A DNA stretch of 64,000 nucleotides from Cryobacterium sp. PH31-O1 (GTDB taxonomy: Bacteria > Actinomycetota > Actinomycetes > Actinomycetales > Microbacteriaceae), in the NCBI RefSeq assembly GCF_030063455.1, contig NZ_JASITB010000004.1, positions 248,001 through 312,000 on the forward strand. Reading direction: 5' to 3'. Below the pieces are notes generated by a model. That model worked only from the letters and a program-made list of their open reading frames with translations. It ran no database searches and was not told the origin of the DNA. How positions within the stretch are numbered: position 1 is the stretch's first letter; every line of letters starts with the position of its first letter. Below, one piece after another: positions 8,422 through 17,214 of this stretch. The position numbers and the translations under genes are program-made.

Positions 8422-9602
8422 GCCCCCATAGTACTGTCAGGTGCCGGACTGGCTTGCGCAAGACTGGCCGCAGCAACAGCCAGCGCGCGGCGATCGGGCT
8501 TGCCCGAAGCCAGCAGCACAATCTCCCTCACCCGCACGACGCGTGTCGGCCGTGCCGCTCGTCCCAGCACCACCTCAACGGATGCCGCCAGCCCCGCGTC
8601 GGCCGCTCCCCCGGCCACCACCACGACGGGAACCTGCCCCCAATTCTCGTCGTCGGCGCCGACTACGACAGCCTGCTCGAAGCCCGGATGCGCGCGCACG
8701 ATGCGTTCGACGGCATCGAGCGACACCTTCACACCGCCCGAGATAATCACGTTGTCGGCCCGGCCGAGCACCGTGACACGGCCAGTCTGCGGGTCGATCT
8801 CTCCGAGGTCTCCGGTGCGATACCAGCGCACACCGTGCTCTAACAGAAAGCGGTCAGTGCTGCGCGCCTCGTCGTTGAGGTATCCCTCAGCGAGCACGGT
8901 ACCCGACAGTTCAAGTTGCCCGCCAACGACGCGCGCGCGGGTGTCTCCGATCGGAACACCGTTGTAGACGCATCCGCCGGCGGTCTCCGACGACCCGTAG
9001 GTGCGCACGACGCGCACGTCGAGTTCGGCCGCCCGCGCGATGAGGCCCGGTTGGATCATTTGCCCGCCGACCAGGATCGCGGTGAAACGCCGCAGCACGG
9101 CCAACAGGGCCGGATCATCCGCTGCGTCGAGCAGACGGGCCAGTTGCACCGGAACCAGCGCGGTGTAGCGCAGAGGTTCGGTCATGGCCTCGGCCAGCCG
9201 TCGAAAATTCTGCGGGTCGAAGTGACCAGGCGGCAGCACGAGCGGGGTGGTCTCGGCGGCGATGGAGCGCACGAGCACCTGCACCCCGGCGATGTAGTGC
9301 ACGGGCAGTGCGAGCAGCCATTGCCCGGCCCCACCAAGGGCCACGGCCGAGGCTGCGGCACCGGCCAGCAATGCATTGGTGGCTAGCATGACCCGTTTGG
9401 GCACACCGGTCGAGCCCGAGGTCTCGATCACCACGGCGACCCGTTTCGGCACCTCCCCGAGGTGCGTTCTGGCGGCGGGCTTTACCGCGCCAACCCCGAC
9501 CGGCACCGGCAGCACGGCCGGCCCGCTGCCGGCGAGCGCATCCCGCAACACCGCCAGAAAGTCGAGGGCATGCTCCGGCGTGAGTACCCGAAGCGGCCTC
9601 AC
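8376..9602 (-). CDS. menE: o-Succinylbenzoate--CoA ligase
   Basis: A 408-residue member of the ANL adenylate-forming family. The P-loop-like AMP motif ETSGSTGVPKRVML is present, as are TYGSSETAGG and the hinge YRTGDLGEID, so both the adenylation and the C-terminal thioesterification halves are intact. It activates OSB to OSB-CoA in menaquinone synthesis. It lies 15 bp downstream of menB and runs into menA, giving the order menB-menE-menA. The protein is short for the family (often 450 or more residues); the N-terminal subdomain is reduced, as in other actinobacterial MenE proteins. Confidence 0.9.
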   Translation of the reverse strand: MRPLRVLTPEHALDFLAVLRDALAGSGPAVLPVPVGVGAVKPAARTHLGEVPKRVAVVIETSGSTGVPKRVMLATNALLAGAAASAVALGGAGQWLLALPVHYIAGVQVLVRSIAAETTPLVLPPGHFDPQNFRRLAEAMTEPLRYTALVPVQLARLLDAADDPALLAVLRRFTAILVGGQMIQPGLIARAAELDVRVVRTYGSSETAGGCVYNGVPIGDTRARVVGGQLELSGTVLAEGYLNDEARSTDRFLLEHGVRWYRTGDLGEIDPQTGRVTVLGRADNVIISGGVKVSLDAVERIVRAHPGFEQAVVVGADDENWGQVPVVVVAGGAADAGLAASVEVVLGRAARPTRVVRVREIVLLASGKPDRRALAVAAASLAQASPAPDSTMGAWHKELGRSGPNNND

Positions 9603-9617
9603 GAGCGCCCGCCCACG

Positions 9618-10529
9618 TCAGTACTGCCAGGGGTACGGCGACCAGTCGGGTTCTCTCTTCTCCAGAAAGGCGTCCCGGCCCTCGACGGCCTCGTCGGTGC
9701 CGTAGGCCAGCCGGGTTGCCTCGCCGGCGAACACCTGCTGGCCGACCAGGCCGTCATCGACGGCATTGAAGGCAAATTTGAGCATTCGAATGGCGGTGGG
9801 TGATTTGGTCAGAATCTCGCGGGCCCAGTCCAGTGCGACCGTCTCCAGCTCAAGGTGCGGCACGACCGCGTTGATCGCGCCCATCTCGAGGGCGCGCTGG
9901 GCGGAATACTCCCGCGCCAGAAAGAACACCTCGCGGGCGGCCTTCTGGCCGACCTGGCGGGCGAAGTAGGCGCTGCCGTAACCGGCGTCGAAGGAGCCGA
10001 CGTCGGCATCCGTTTGCTTGAATTTGCCGTGTTCGGCGCTCGCGATGCTCAGATCGCAGACCACGTGCAGCGAGTGTCCCCCGCCGGCGGCCCAGCCGGG
10101 AATGACGGCGATGACTACCTTGGGCATGAAACGGATGAGCCGCTGCACTTCCAGAATATGCAGCCGTCCGGCGCGCCCCCGGTCGATGCCGGCCGCCGTG
10201 TCACCCTCGGCATATTTGTAGCCGTCGCGACCGCGAATGCGCTGGTCGCCGCCGGAACAGAAAGCCCAGCCGCCGTCCTTGGCGCTCGGGCCGTTGCCGG
10301 TAAGCAGCACGACGCCGATCTTCGAGTTGGTACGGGCATCTTCCAGGGCCGCGAACAACTCGTCGACGGTGCGGGGCCGAAAGGCGTTGCGCACCTCTGG
10401 CCGGTCGAACGCTATACGGGCGATCCGACCGCTGAGATCGTGGTGGTAGGTGAGATCGGTGAGATTCTCGAAGCCCGCAACGGCCGACCATTGGCTTGCG
10501 TCGAAGATTTCGGATACCTGTTCGCTCAT
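9618..10529 (-). CDS. menB: 1,4-Dihydroxy-2-naphthoyl-CoA synthase
   Basis: A 303-residue crotonase-family enzyme that closes the second ring, converting OSB-CoA to DHNA-CoA. The oxyanion-hole segment FCSGGDQRIRG, the central AGGGHSLHVVCDLSIAS and the MenB-specific DVGSFDAGYGSAYFARQVG stretch are all present. It is the first gene of the menB-menE-menA unit on the minus strand and is divergent from the sigma factor gene across about 170 bp. Length and motifs are standard for MenB. Confidence 0.93.
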   Translation of the reverse strand: MSEQVSEIFDASQWSAVAGFENLTDLTYHHDLSGRIARIAFDRPEVRNAFRPRTVDELFAALEDARTNSKIGVVLLTGNGPSAKDGGWAFCSGGDQRIRGRDGYKYAEGDTAAGIDRGRAGRLHILEVQRLIRFMPKVVIAVIPGWAAGGGHSLHVVCDLSIASAEHGKFKQTDADVGSFDAGYGSAYFARQVGQKAAREVFFLAREYSAQRALEMGAINAVVPHLELETVALDWAREILTKSPTAIRMLKFAFNAVDDGLVGQQVFAGEATRLAYGTDEAVEGRDAFLEKREPDWSPYPWQY

Positions 10530-10701
10530 GCTGTCAGCCTACGCGCAGCCGACGCGCTATTCGCCTGTCTCAAACTCGTAATATCGAGGGTTGAGAAGAC
10601 GAAAAAACCTCAGGTACTGTGGACCGAGCAAGAAGTCAACCCCTTGCAAGCCACCCCGTTCGGGGGTGTACTAATGACTCTGAAAGTATGGGGAGGTCGC
10701 C

Positions 10702-10752
10702 ATGAATATCACATACGGCACAAAGCATAAAAGCGGGGGCGCCCAACCATGA
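10702..10752 (+). CDS. 16-residue leader peptide overlapping the sigma factor start
   Basis: A 17-codon ORF (ATG at 10702, TGA at 10750-10752) encoding MNITYGTKHKSGGAQP. It has a better ribosome site (GGGGAGG, 5 nt upstream) than the sigma gene itself. Its stop overlaps the sigma start as ATGA, the usual layout for translational coupling. Expression is not shown, but the combination of a strong ribosome site and an exact overlap is unlikely by chance. Upstream, TTGCAA (10643) and TACTAA (10668) may be a promoter, with a short CACCCC/GGGGTG hairpin between them. Confidence 0.5.
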   Translation: MNITYGTKHKSGGAQP

Positions 10753-11732
10753 CGACCACCGTTCAGGAATCCCGCACCACCGCCACACCACCCCGCCGCG
10801 CCGCCGCTCCTGGCAATTACAACGCAGCATCAACGGATGCCTTTGGCGATTACCTGCGCCGCATCGGCAAGGGCAGCCTGCTCAACGCCGAGCAGGAGGT
10901 GGACCTGGCCCGCCGCATCGAGGTGGGACTGTTCGCTGAAGCGCGGCTTCTGCTCGTCGAAGCCTCCGCCCCGCGTGATTCGGCCGACGAACGCGAGTTG
11001 GCCTGGCTGGTGCACGATGGGCGCCGCGCCAAGAACCAGTTCATCGAGGCCAACCTTCGCCTGGTCGTAAGCATCGCCAAGCACTACTCCGGCCGCGGAG
11101 TGCCAATCATGGACCTCGTGCAGGACGGCAATATGGGGCTGGTTCGCGCCGTCGAGAAATACGACTTCATGACCGGCTACAAATTCTCCACCTATGCCAC
11201 CTGGTGGATTCGGCAGGCCATTCACCGCGGCATGGCCGACAAGTCGCGCATGATCCGCATCCCGGTGCACACCGCCGAAAAGCTCAATAAGATCAAGCGC
11301 ATCCGGCGCGACCTCACGAGCGTGCTCGACCGCGATCCTACGGCACGTGAAATCGGTGAAGCCGCCCAATTGCCGGTGCGAGACGTACTGCGATTGCTGC
11401 AATACGACAACGAACCGATTTCCCTGCACACACCGGTCGGTGACGGCGCCGGCGACATGGCCGAACTCATCATCGACGATGACCTTCCCCAGCCAGATGA
11501 ACATGCGACGCTGACCCTGCGGGCTGCGGACATCCGCTTTTTCCTCGACACCCTGCCGCCCCGGGAACGGTCTATTTTGCGGGCACGGTTCGGCCTCGAT
11601 GGCAATGAGCCTCGCACCCTCGACCAGATCGCGCACATTGAGGGCGTCACCCGGGAGCGGGTGCGGCAGATTGAGAAGCGCGCGCTGGCGCTGCTGCACG
11701 TACCGCGGCTGGAACACTACCTCAGGGACTGA
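10749..11732 (+). CDS. Group 2 sigma-70 factor (SigB/HrdB-like)
   Basis: A 327-residue RNA polymerase sigma factor with regions 1.2 to 4.2. Region 2 reads NLRLVVSIAKHYSGRG...DLVQDGNMGLVRAVEKYD...FSTYATWWIRQAI, region 3 begins RIPVHTAEKLNKI, and region 4.2 ends GVTRERVRQIEKRAL. It lacks the long acidic N-terminus of the primary sigma RpoD, so it is a group 2 (non-essential, primary-like) factor such as mycobacterial SigB. Such factors read promoters close to the housekeeping type under stress or in stationary phase. Its start overlaps the stop of a 16-codon leader ORF. Confidence 0.88.
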   Translation: MTTTVQESRTTATPPRRAAAPGNYNAASTDAFGDYLRRIGKGSLLNAEQEVDLARRIEVGLFAEARLLLVEASAPRDSADERELAWLVHDGRRAKNQFIEANLRLVVSIAKHYSGRGVPIMDLVQDGNMGLVRAVEKYDFMTGYKFSTYATWWIRQAIHRGMADKSRMIRIPVHTAEKLNKIKRIRRDLTSVLDRDPTAREIGEAAQLPVRDVLRLLQYDNEPISLHTPVGDGAGDMAELIIDDDLPQPDEHATLTLRAADIRFFLDTLPPRERSILRARFGLDGNEPRTLDQIAHIEGVTRERVRQIEKRALALLHVPRLEHYLRD

Positions 11733-11771
11733 ACGACGACAGCACCGATTGCACGCGAGTAGGAGCGAGAA

Positions 11772-12107
11772 ATGGGAAAACTGACCTACGACTCGACACT
11801 CACCGCCGACTTCGACGACCGGGTACTGGCCCATATCCAGGTTGTCATCGGCGCCAAACTACGCCGCGGTGAATCGTTCTATTTCAGCTGGCGAGACGAC
11901 CCGCAGGCCGGGGACGGGCGCAGCACAATTTGGTTGAACCCCGGTATTCCCATCGCCTACAAGTATTTCGGTAGTCGTTCGCCCACGCTGAACCGCGACT
12001 GGATCGAAGCCCTCATGGCCACAGCCAATTCCTCCGGCGGATTGCAAATCGTTCCGGAACCTCGCTCGCCGGCTGCACACTCCAACTCCGTGAAGGACGA
12101 ACCATGA
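11772..12107 (+). CDS. Small conserved Microbacteriaceae protein (MGKL...RRGESF family)
   Basis: A 111-residue protein whose core reads DFDDRVLAHIQVVIGAKLRRGESFYFSW, followed by RSTIWLNPGIPIAYKYF and LNRDWIEALMATANSSGGL. This family is widespread in Microbacteriaceae and is sometimes labelled an ATP-dependent DNA ligase; none of the ligase motifs is present, so that label should not be copied. Function is unknown. It has a good ribosome site (AGGAGCGAG) and its stop overlaps the start of the next gene by 4 bp. Confidence 0.75.
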   Translation: MGKLTYDSTLTADFDDRVLAHIQVVIGAKLRRGESFYFSWRDDPQAGDGRSTIWLNPGIPIAYKYFGSRSPTLNRDWIEALMATANSSGGLQIVPEPRSPAAHSNSVKDEP

Positions 12108-12358
12108 ACCGCATCGACATCGTCTACGGCGGCAAACCCTATTCACTCGGCGGCCGTTCCATTGAATCGGTCCAGGTCGAGATCGACGGGGCCCTCACCG
12201 CGGGACTTCCCTACTGGATGCGGGTGAACAGCGGTGAGGGCCGGTTTGAAGACGCCTATCTGCTCATCGCGCCAGGAGTTGCCGTAGCTCTCGTCAACGT
12301 CAAACCGAACGGCGTCGACCACGATCACGACGGGGACGAGCTGTACGAACAGGAATAG
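12104..12358 (+). CDS. Small hypothetical protein coupled to the MGKL-family gene
   Basis: An 84-residue acidic protein that begins in an ATGA overlap with the upstream gene, so the pair forms a two-gene unit after the sigma factor. The core (IDGALTAGLPYWMRVNSGEGRFEDAYLL) has alternating hydrophobic residues that suggest a small beta-rich fold. The end is a His/Asp/Glu-rich tail (DHDHDGDELYEQE) that could bind metal. I do not recognise a family. Confidence 0.65.
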   Translation: MNRIDIVYGGKPYSLGGRSIESVQVEIDGALTAGLPYWMRVNSGEGRFEDAYLLIAPGVAVALVNVKPNGVDHDHDGDELYEQE

Positions 12359-12417
12359 CCCCCGCGCTGGCGCTGGCTCAGGCCGTCTACCCAGCCGGAG
12401 ACTGACACACTGGAACT

Positions 12418-13401
12418 ATGATGCCCTCACTGGATGAGTTACTCGGTTCCGCGCACGTCGTCTCCCTGAACCTGTTCGATCGGTTTCGCGGTTTGGACCG
12501 CCGGGAAGCGCTGCTGCTGGAGGGACCGGAGGGTTGGACCGAGTTCTCGCCATTTGTCGAGTACGACGATGCCGAGGCGGCGAGCTGGATGCGGGCCGCC
12601 ATCGACTTCGGCTGGCAGAGCACGCCGCACGCCCTGCGAACGAGCATTCCGGTCAACGCCACCGTGCCCGCTGTCCCGGCCGCGAAGGTCGCGGAGGTGC
12701 TCGCCCGTTTTCCCGGCTGTCGCACCGCCAAGGTAAAGGTGGCCAGCCCCGACCAGACCCTCGCCGACGATGTGGCCCGCGTGGCCGAGGTGCGCCGCGT
12801 GCTGGGCGCTGAGGGGCGCATTCGTATCGATGCGAACGGCCTGTGGAACGTCGACGAAGCCGAACATGCCATTCACGCGTTGAGCGCCTTCGATCTCGAG
12901 TACGTCGAGCAGCCCTGCATGAGCGTGCCCGAACTCGCCGAGATCCGCCACCGCACCGCCTACCTGAGTGTGCCGATCGCCGCCGACGAGAGCGTGCGCA
13001 AGAGCGGCGACCCGCTCGCCGTAGCCAGAGCCGGTGCCGCCGACATTCTCGTGATCAAGGCCCAGCCGCTCGGCGGAATCCGCGCCGCGTTGTCCATCAT
13101 CGGCCAGACCGGGCTGCCGGTCGTGGTCTCCAGCGCCCTCGACACGTCGGTCGGGCTGTCGATGGGCGCCCACCTCGCGGCGTCCGTTCCCGGCCTGTAT
13201 TTCGACTGCGGCCTCGGCACAGCCTCGCTGCTCGCCGACGACGTGACGAGTGAGCCGCTGCTGCCGGTCAATGGGGCTATCCCGGTGCGCCGGGTCGTTC
13301 CCGATGCAGCGCTGCTAACCGAGCATGCGGCCAGCCCCGAGCGCCGAGACTGGTGGCTGGCCCGCCTGACTCGCACCCACGCCCTGCTCAACGCCGAGTA
13401 A
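12418..13401 (+). CDS. menC: o-Succinylbenzoate synthase
   Basis: A 327-residue enolase-superfamily enzyme that dehydrates SHCHC to o-succinylbenzoate. The catalytic Lys motif TAKVKV, the metal ligands in RIDANGLWNVDEA, EYVEQPC and PIAADESV, and the second Lys in DILVIKAQPLGG are all there. This is the short actinobacterial type of MenC. It completes the men gene set in this window (menB, C, D, E, F, A, G); menH and a DHNA-CoA thioesterase were not seen. The start ATG at 12418 has only a weak ribosome site. Confidence 0.9.
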   Translation: MMPSLDELLGSAHVVSLNLFDRFRGLDRREALLLEGPEGWTEFSPFVEYDDAEAASWMRAAIDFGWQSTPHALRTSIPVNATVPAVPAAKVAEVLARFPGCRTAKVKVASPDQTLADDVARVAEVRRVLGAEGRIRIDANGLWNVDEAEHAIHALSAFDLEYVEQPCMSVPELAEIRHRTAYLSVPIAADESVRKSGDPLAVARAGAADILVIKAQPLGGIRAALSIIGQTGLPVVVSSALDTSVGLSMGAHLAASVPGLYFDCGLGTASLLADDVTSEPLLPVNGAIPVRRVVPDAALLTEHAASPERRDWWLARLTRTHALLNAE

Positions 13402-13694
13402 CCAACTCCCCTAAGCCTCGCTCAGGTGCCGCGCACGAATGCCGCGCATGAATAAGGACACAGCGTCTGCCTCCACGAAAGATTTACCGGTCAGTGAGGC
13501 GCTACTGCGCCGCGCACAGCCCGGGATTGCGCGCTAGTTTTTCGTGGTGCGTTCGGCCTTCTTGACTGAGCTGGGCGCGGCATCCGCGACACCGGCGGAC
13601 GATATTCAAGCGCCGGCGGCCTCGTCGCTCATCGTCTCGCATCGCATCGCATCGCATCGCATCGCATCGGTGGATCGTGGCTAAGGGGTGGGGG
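13402..13694. other. Intergenic region with pentanucleotide repeat
   Basis: A gene-free stretch between the converging menC and ccsB. It holds a simple repeat of five perfect ATCGC units with degenerate flanks (13636-13670) and one copy of CCGCGCATG (13442-13450) that is not followed by a start codon. I see no ORF with plausible codon use and no clear terminator. Confidence 0.6.
13636..13670. repeat. (ATCGC)n microsatellite
   Basis: Five exact ATCGC units at 13641-13665, flanked by CTCGC and ATCGG. It lies between converging genes, so slippage here would not alter a known protein. Confidence 0.9.
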
Positions 13695-14783
13695 TTAGAG
13701 GCCGGAGTAGGCGTGCAGGCCCTTGAAGAAGACGTTGACGATGCCGAAGTTGAACATAACGGCGGAGAATCCGATGATCGCGAGCCAGGCCGAGCGTGAT
13801 CCGCGCCAGCCGCGGGTCGCGCGGGCGTGAATGTAGCCGGCGTAGATAACCCAGATGATGAAGGTCCATACCTCTTTGGTGTCCCAGCCCCAGTAACGAC
13901 CCCAGGCTTGTTCGGCCCAGATCGAGCCTGCCATGAGGGTGAAAGTCCACAGGATGAACCCGATGATGGTGATGCGGTAGGCCAGGTTCTCCAGTGTCGC
14001 TGAGGAGGGCAGCGTGGCCAAAAAGTGCAAGCGCAAAGCGGATGCGACGGCTCCGCGCGGCGCGGCCGTGCCCTCGATTACGTGATTCTCCCGCCGGAAC
14101 TGCAGCAGCTGCACGGTCGACAGCGCGAAGCCGAGCGCGAACATTCCGGTGGCCAGTGACGCCACGAAGACGTGGATGACCAGCCATGCGGACTGCAGTG
14201 CCGGCGGCAGCGGGGCCACTTCCACGTAGAACTGCAGGGCGGCGATTCCGAGCAGCACGAGCACGAGGCCGGTGACGAAGGTGCCGAGAAAGCGCAGGTC
14301 GGAGCGAATCAGAACGATCAGGAACACCGTCATGATGAGCAGGGTGCCCGTCATGGCGAACTCATACATGTTCGCCCACGGCACCCGGTCGGCCGCGAAG
14401 CCGCGCATGATCGTGGCCGCAAGGTGCACAGCCCACGCGAGCACGGTCAGGGCGACTCCCACGCGCAGGCTCGACGACCGCCCGTAGGGCAGGGCAGCGT
14501 CGTTGTCCATGCGGGCGCTGATGCGGCTCAGCACTGGCTGCTTCAGGGCTGGTCGCTCGAGGGTACGGGTGCTGCCAGCGGATGCGGCGCCGGCCGGTGC
14601 AGCACCGGCCGCAGGGGCGGCATCCGCTTCGACCAGGTCGGCCGCCTCGATGGCATCGACGGCGCTCGAGCGACGGGCGAGGTCCACGGCGAAAGCGATG
14701 AACGCGAGGGCGTAGACGGCCATCGCCGAGTACAGCGCGTAGAGCGAGTACGTGTTGAGCAGTGCGGGGTCAGTCAGATTCAC
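13695..14783 (-). CDS. ccsB: Cytochrome c biogenesis protein CcsB/ResC (CcsA family)
   Basis: A 362-residue polytopic membrane protein of system II cytochrome c maturation, which carries haem across the membrane and joins it to apocytochrome c. The haem-handling WWD-type motif appears as WAEQAWGRYWGWDTKEVW near the C-terminus. About eight hydrophobic segments are visible, and the first cytosolic loop is long and rich in Ala and Glu (about 40-90). It starts 9 bp after resB and ends the five-gene operon. Names in use for the same family are ccsA, ccsB and resC. Confidence 0.88.
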   Translation of the reverse strand: MNLTDPALLNTYSLYALYSAMAVYALAFIAFAVDLARRSSAVDAIEAADLVEADAAPAAGAAPAGAASAGSTRTLERPALKQPVLSRISARMDNDAALPYGRSSSLRVGVALTVLAWAVHLAATIMRGFAADRVPWANMYEFAMTGTLLIMTVFLIVLIRSDLRFLGTFVTGLVLVLLGIAALQFYVEVAPLPPALQSAWLVIHVFVASLATGMFALGFALSTVQLLQFRRENHVIEGTAAPRGAVASALRLHFLATLPSSATLENLAYRITIIGFILWTFTLMAGSIWAEQAWGRYWGWDTKEVWTFIIWVIYAGYIHARATRGWRGSRSAWLAIIGFSAVMFNFGIVNVFFKGLHAYSGL

Positions 14784-14792
14784 GATGTAAGC

Positions 14793-16478
14793 CTAAGTCG
14801 GTTCGGGGGTGGCGACGACGGGTTGGTGGGTGTTCAACAGTTTGAGGTGACGGTCGGCCATCGCCGTGACCGCCGCTTCGAGAGCCGGATCGTCACCGCG
14901 GGCCAGGCCGGCGTATTCAAGGTGAACGCTGCCGTCCCCGCGAGTGGTGGCTTTCACCCAGACCCGGCGACGCGGCACGAGCAGCCCGGTGAACAGGCCG
15001 AACAGAACGAGCGCGGAGAAGGAAATCAGCCAGACCTGTGTGGGGTCGTGGTGGATGTCGAAGCTCGCAAAGCGCGGAACCGACTGGGAGAAATCTCCGG
15101 CGGCTGAGGCGGCCGGGTCGTTGTCGACAAAGCTGACGGTGCCGAGGCCGTTCGGCAGCTCGGCCGAGGAGCCCGGCTTGAGCTCGATCGAGTCGACGCC
15201 GGTCGCGCCGCCGGTCTGCTGCTTCAGGGTGTCGGTGGTGAGGGCGTACACGGAGGTCGGCACGCCGTCATCGAGCCCGAGATCACCCGTGTAGACGTTG
15301 AGGGTGAGCAGGGGGTATTCCAGATCGGGATAGCTCGAGAAATTGGCGCCGGAGGCCATTTTGTCCTGGGTCGGGTAGAAGAAGCCGATCATGCCGAGCT
15401 GTTCGGACAGGCCGTCGGGTACTTTCACGATGCCCAGTGACGTGAGGTTCGCGTCCTGCGGCAGGAACGGCACCGAGTCGGAGAACACGACGGTACCGTC
15501 GGGGGCCGTGACGGTGATGGTCGGCGCATAGCCGTTGCCGAGCAGGTAGATGTTCGTGCCGTTCGTGCGCAGCGGGCCGTTCACCTTGACGACGCCGGGC
15601 TCGGCGGCATCACCCTTGGGGGTGACGGTCACGTCGGCCGTGAAGTCGATCGGCTGCCCGTAGGCCTGCAGGTTCTGCTGTTCGTAGGAGACCGCAAAAT
15701 CGTCCAGGCTCAGCGTGTACGGGTCGAGGGTGGTGTCGTCGAAGAATCGTCCCGGATTGAAGGAGTCGTAGGCGAGCAGGGTGTTCACGAAGGTCTGCCC
15801 CTCAACGAGCACGCGCTGGCCGCCGAAGCCGTAACCGCCGCCGAAGCCGACGGTGATCAGAACACCCACGAGAGCAGCGTGAAAGAGCAGGTTGCCCGTT
15901 TCCCGCAGGTAGCCGCGCTCCGCCGAAACGGATGATTCCCCCGCTGAGTCAAAGCGGGCGACGCGGTAGCCGCTGGATTTGAGCACGGTACGGGCGTGCG
16001 TGATGGCGGTGGCGGCATCCGTTTGGGCTGGTGCGTCCCTGGTGGTGAAACCGGATAGGCGGGCGAGGCGCGCCGGGGTGGTCGGCGGTTTGGCGCGCAG
16101 GGCCTGAAAGTGGTGTTTGGTGCGCGGAATGACACAGCCGATGAGGGAGATGAACAGCAGCAGGTAGATCGCCGAGAACCAGGCCGAGCTGTAGACGTCG
16201 AAGGCCTGCACCCTGTCGAGCACGGGTGCCAGGTCGGGATGGTCGACGAAGTATTGGGTGACACCGTTGGGGTCTGACGTGCGTTGCGGCACGAGCGATC
16301 CGGGAATGGCGGCGATGGCGAGCATCAGCAGCAGGAACAGGGCGGTGCGCATGCTCGTGAGCTGACGCCAGAACCAGCGCAGCCAGCCCGTGACACCGAG
16401 TTTGGGCTGCACGATGCCGGCCTGCGACGTTTGCGGGCGGGAATCGATGTGGTCAGATGGCCGGGACAAAGCTGCCAA
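14793..16478 (-). CDS. resB: Cytochrome c biogenesis protein ResB (Ccs1)
   Basis: A 561-residue membrane protein of system II cytochrome c maturation, the partner of CcsB/ResC. It has three hydrophobic segments in the first 210 residues, a large extracytoplasmic domain and a final membrane span (about 487-507) followed by PRRRVWVK. The segment SMRTALFLLLMLAIAAIPGSLVPQR is the usual ResB N-terminal signature. It overlaps the end of ccdA by 26 bp; the TTG start at 16478 is uncertain and a start a few codons in is possible. Confidence 0.87.
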   Translation of the reverse strand: MAALSRPSDHIDSRPQTSQAGIVQPKLGVTGWLRWFWRQLTSMRTALFLLLMLAIAAIPGSLVPQRTSDPNGVTQYFVDHPDLAPVLDRVQAFDVYSSAWFSAIYLLLFISLIGCVIPRTKHHFQALRAKPPTTPARLARLSGFTTRDAPAQTDAATAITHARTVLKSSGYRVARFDSAGESSVSAERGYLRETGNLLFHAALVGVLITVGFGGGYGFGGQRVLVEGQTFVNTLLAYDSFNPGRFFDDTTLDPYTLSLDDFAVSYEQQNLQAYGQPIDFTADVTVTPKGDAAEPGVVKVNGPLRTNGTNIYLLGNGYAPTITVTAPDGTVVFSDSVPFLPQDANLTSLGIVKVPDGLSEQLGMIGFFYPTQDKMASGANFSSYPDLEYPLLTLNVYTGDLGLDDGVPTSVYALTTDTLKQQTGGATGVDSIELKPGSSAELPNGLGTVSFVDNDPAASAAGDFSQSVPRFASFDIHHDPTQVWLISFSALVLFGLFTGLLVPRRRVWVKATTRGDGSVHLEYAGLARGDDPALEAAVTAMADRHLKLLNTHQPVVATPEPT

Positions 16479-17214
16479 TCACCCCTTGCAGGTCGAGGAG
16501 CCAGGTGTTCCAGATGCCGCTCACCATGAGTGCTCCAATGACGACGAGTAAAACGCCGCCGAACAGGTTGATGGCACGTATATGCCGTTTGAGGAATGCA
16601 ACGGATCCGGTGGCCCAGTTGAGGCCGAGGGCGATCAGCAGGAACGGGATTCCGAGGCCGAGGGAGTAAAACAACGCGAGCAGTCCGCCCTGCCAGGGCG
16701 AGCCGGTACCGAGGCTGAGGGAGTTGATGGCGGTGAGAGTGGGGCCGGTGCAGGGCGTCCAGCCCACCGCGAACACCGCGCCGAGCACGGGAGCGCCGGC
16801 CAGGCCCATCCTGGGGCGCCAGTTGGTCTTGATCGTGCGCTGCATCGCGCCGAACTGGCCGATGAAGACCAGACCAAGCAGAATGACCACGATGCCGGCG
16901 AGCCGCGTGATCAGGTCGCGGTAGGAGTTAAGCCAGAATCCGGCAGCACCGAACACCACGCCGGTGAGCACGAACACCACGGTGAAGCCGAGCACAAACA
17001 GGCCGACCCCGGCGAGGAGCCGGGTGCGGCCGCGCCGGTCGCGCTTGGAAGCGCCGGTGCGTCCGTCGGTGAAGCCGCCGATGTAGGCGAGGTAGCCGGG
17101 CACGAGCGGCAAGATGCACGGGGAGGCGAAAGATACCAGACCAGCCAGCAAAGCGATGGGGATTGCGAAGAGCAGCTGGCCGCTGAAGACGATCTCACCG
17201 AAGGGATTGCTCAC
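16453..17214 (-). CDS. ccdA: CcdA-type thiol-disulfide transport protein
   Basis: A 253-residue membrane protein with six hydrophobic segments, of the DsbD/CcdA family that passes reducing power from cytosolic thioredoxin across the membrane. Conserved Cys residues occur in FASPCILPLVPGY (first half) and in VGWTPCTGPTL (second half), the internal-repeat pair expected for CcdA. Its electron acceptor is probably the TlpA-like lipoprotein encoded immediately upstream (4-bp overlap), which would keep apocytochrome c cysteines reduced for ResB/CcsB. Confidence 0.9.
   Translation of the reverse strand: MSNPFGEIVFSGQLLFAIPIALLAGLVSFASPCILPLVPGYLAYIGGFTDGRTGASKRDRRGRTRLLAGVGLFVLGFTVVFVLTGVVFGAAGFWLNSYRDLITRLAGIVVILLGLVFIGQFGAMQRTIKTNWRPRMGLAGAPVLGAVFAVGWTPCTGPTLTAINSLSLGTGSPWQGGLLALFYSLGLGIPFLLIALGLNWATGSVAFLKRHIRAINLFGGVLLVVIGALMVSGIWNTWLLDLQGVIGSFVPAI

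Noticed and set aside
13442..13450. CCGCGCATG after menC
   Set aside because: No start codon at the 8-nt distance and no gene follows; taken as a chance copy, like those at 14409 (inside ccsB) and 29418.
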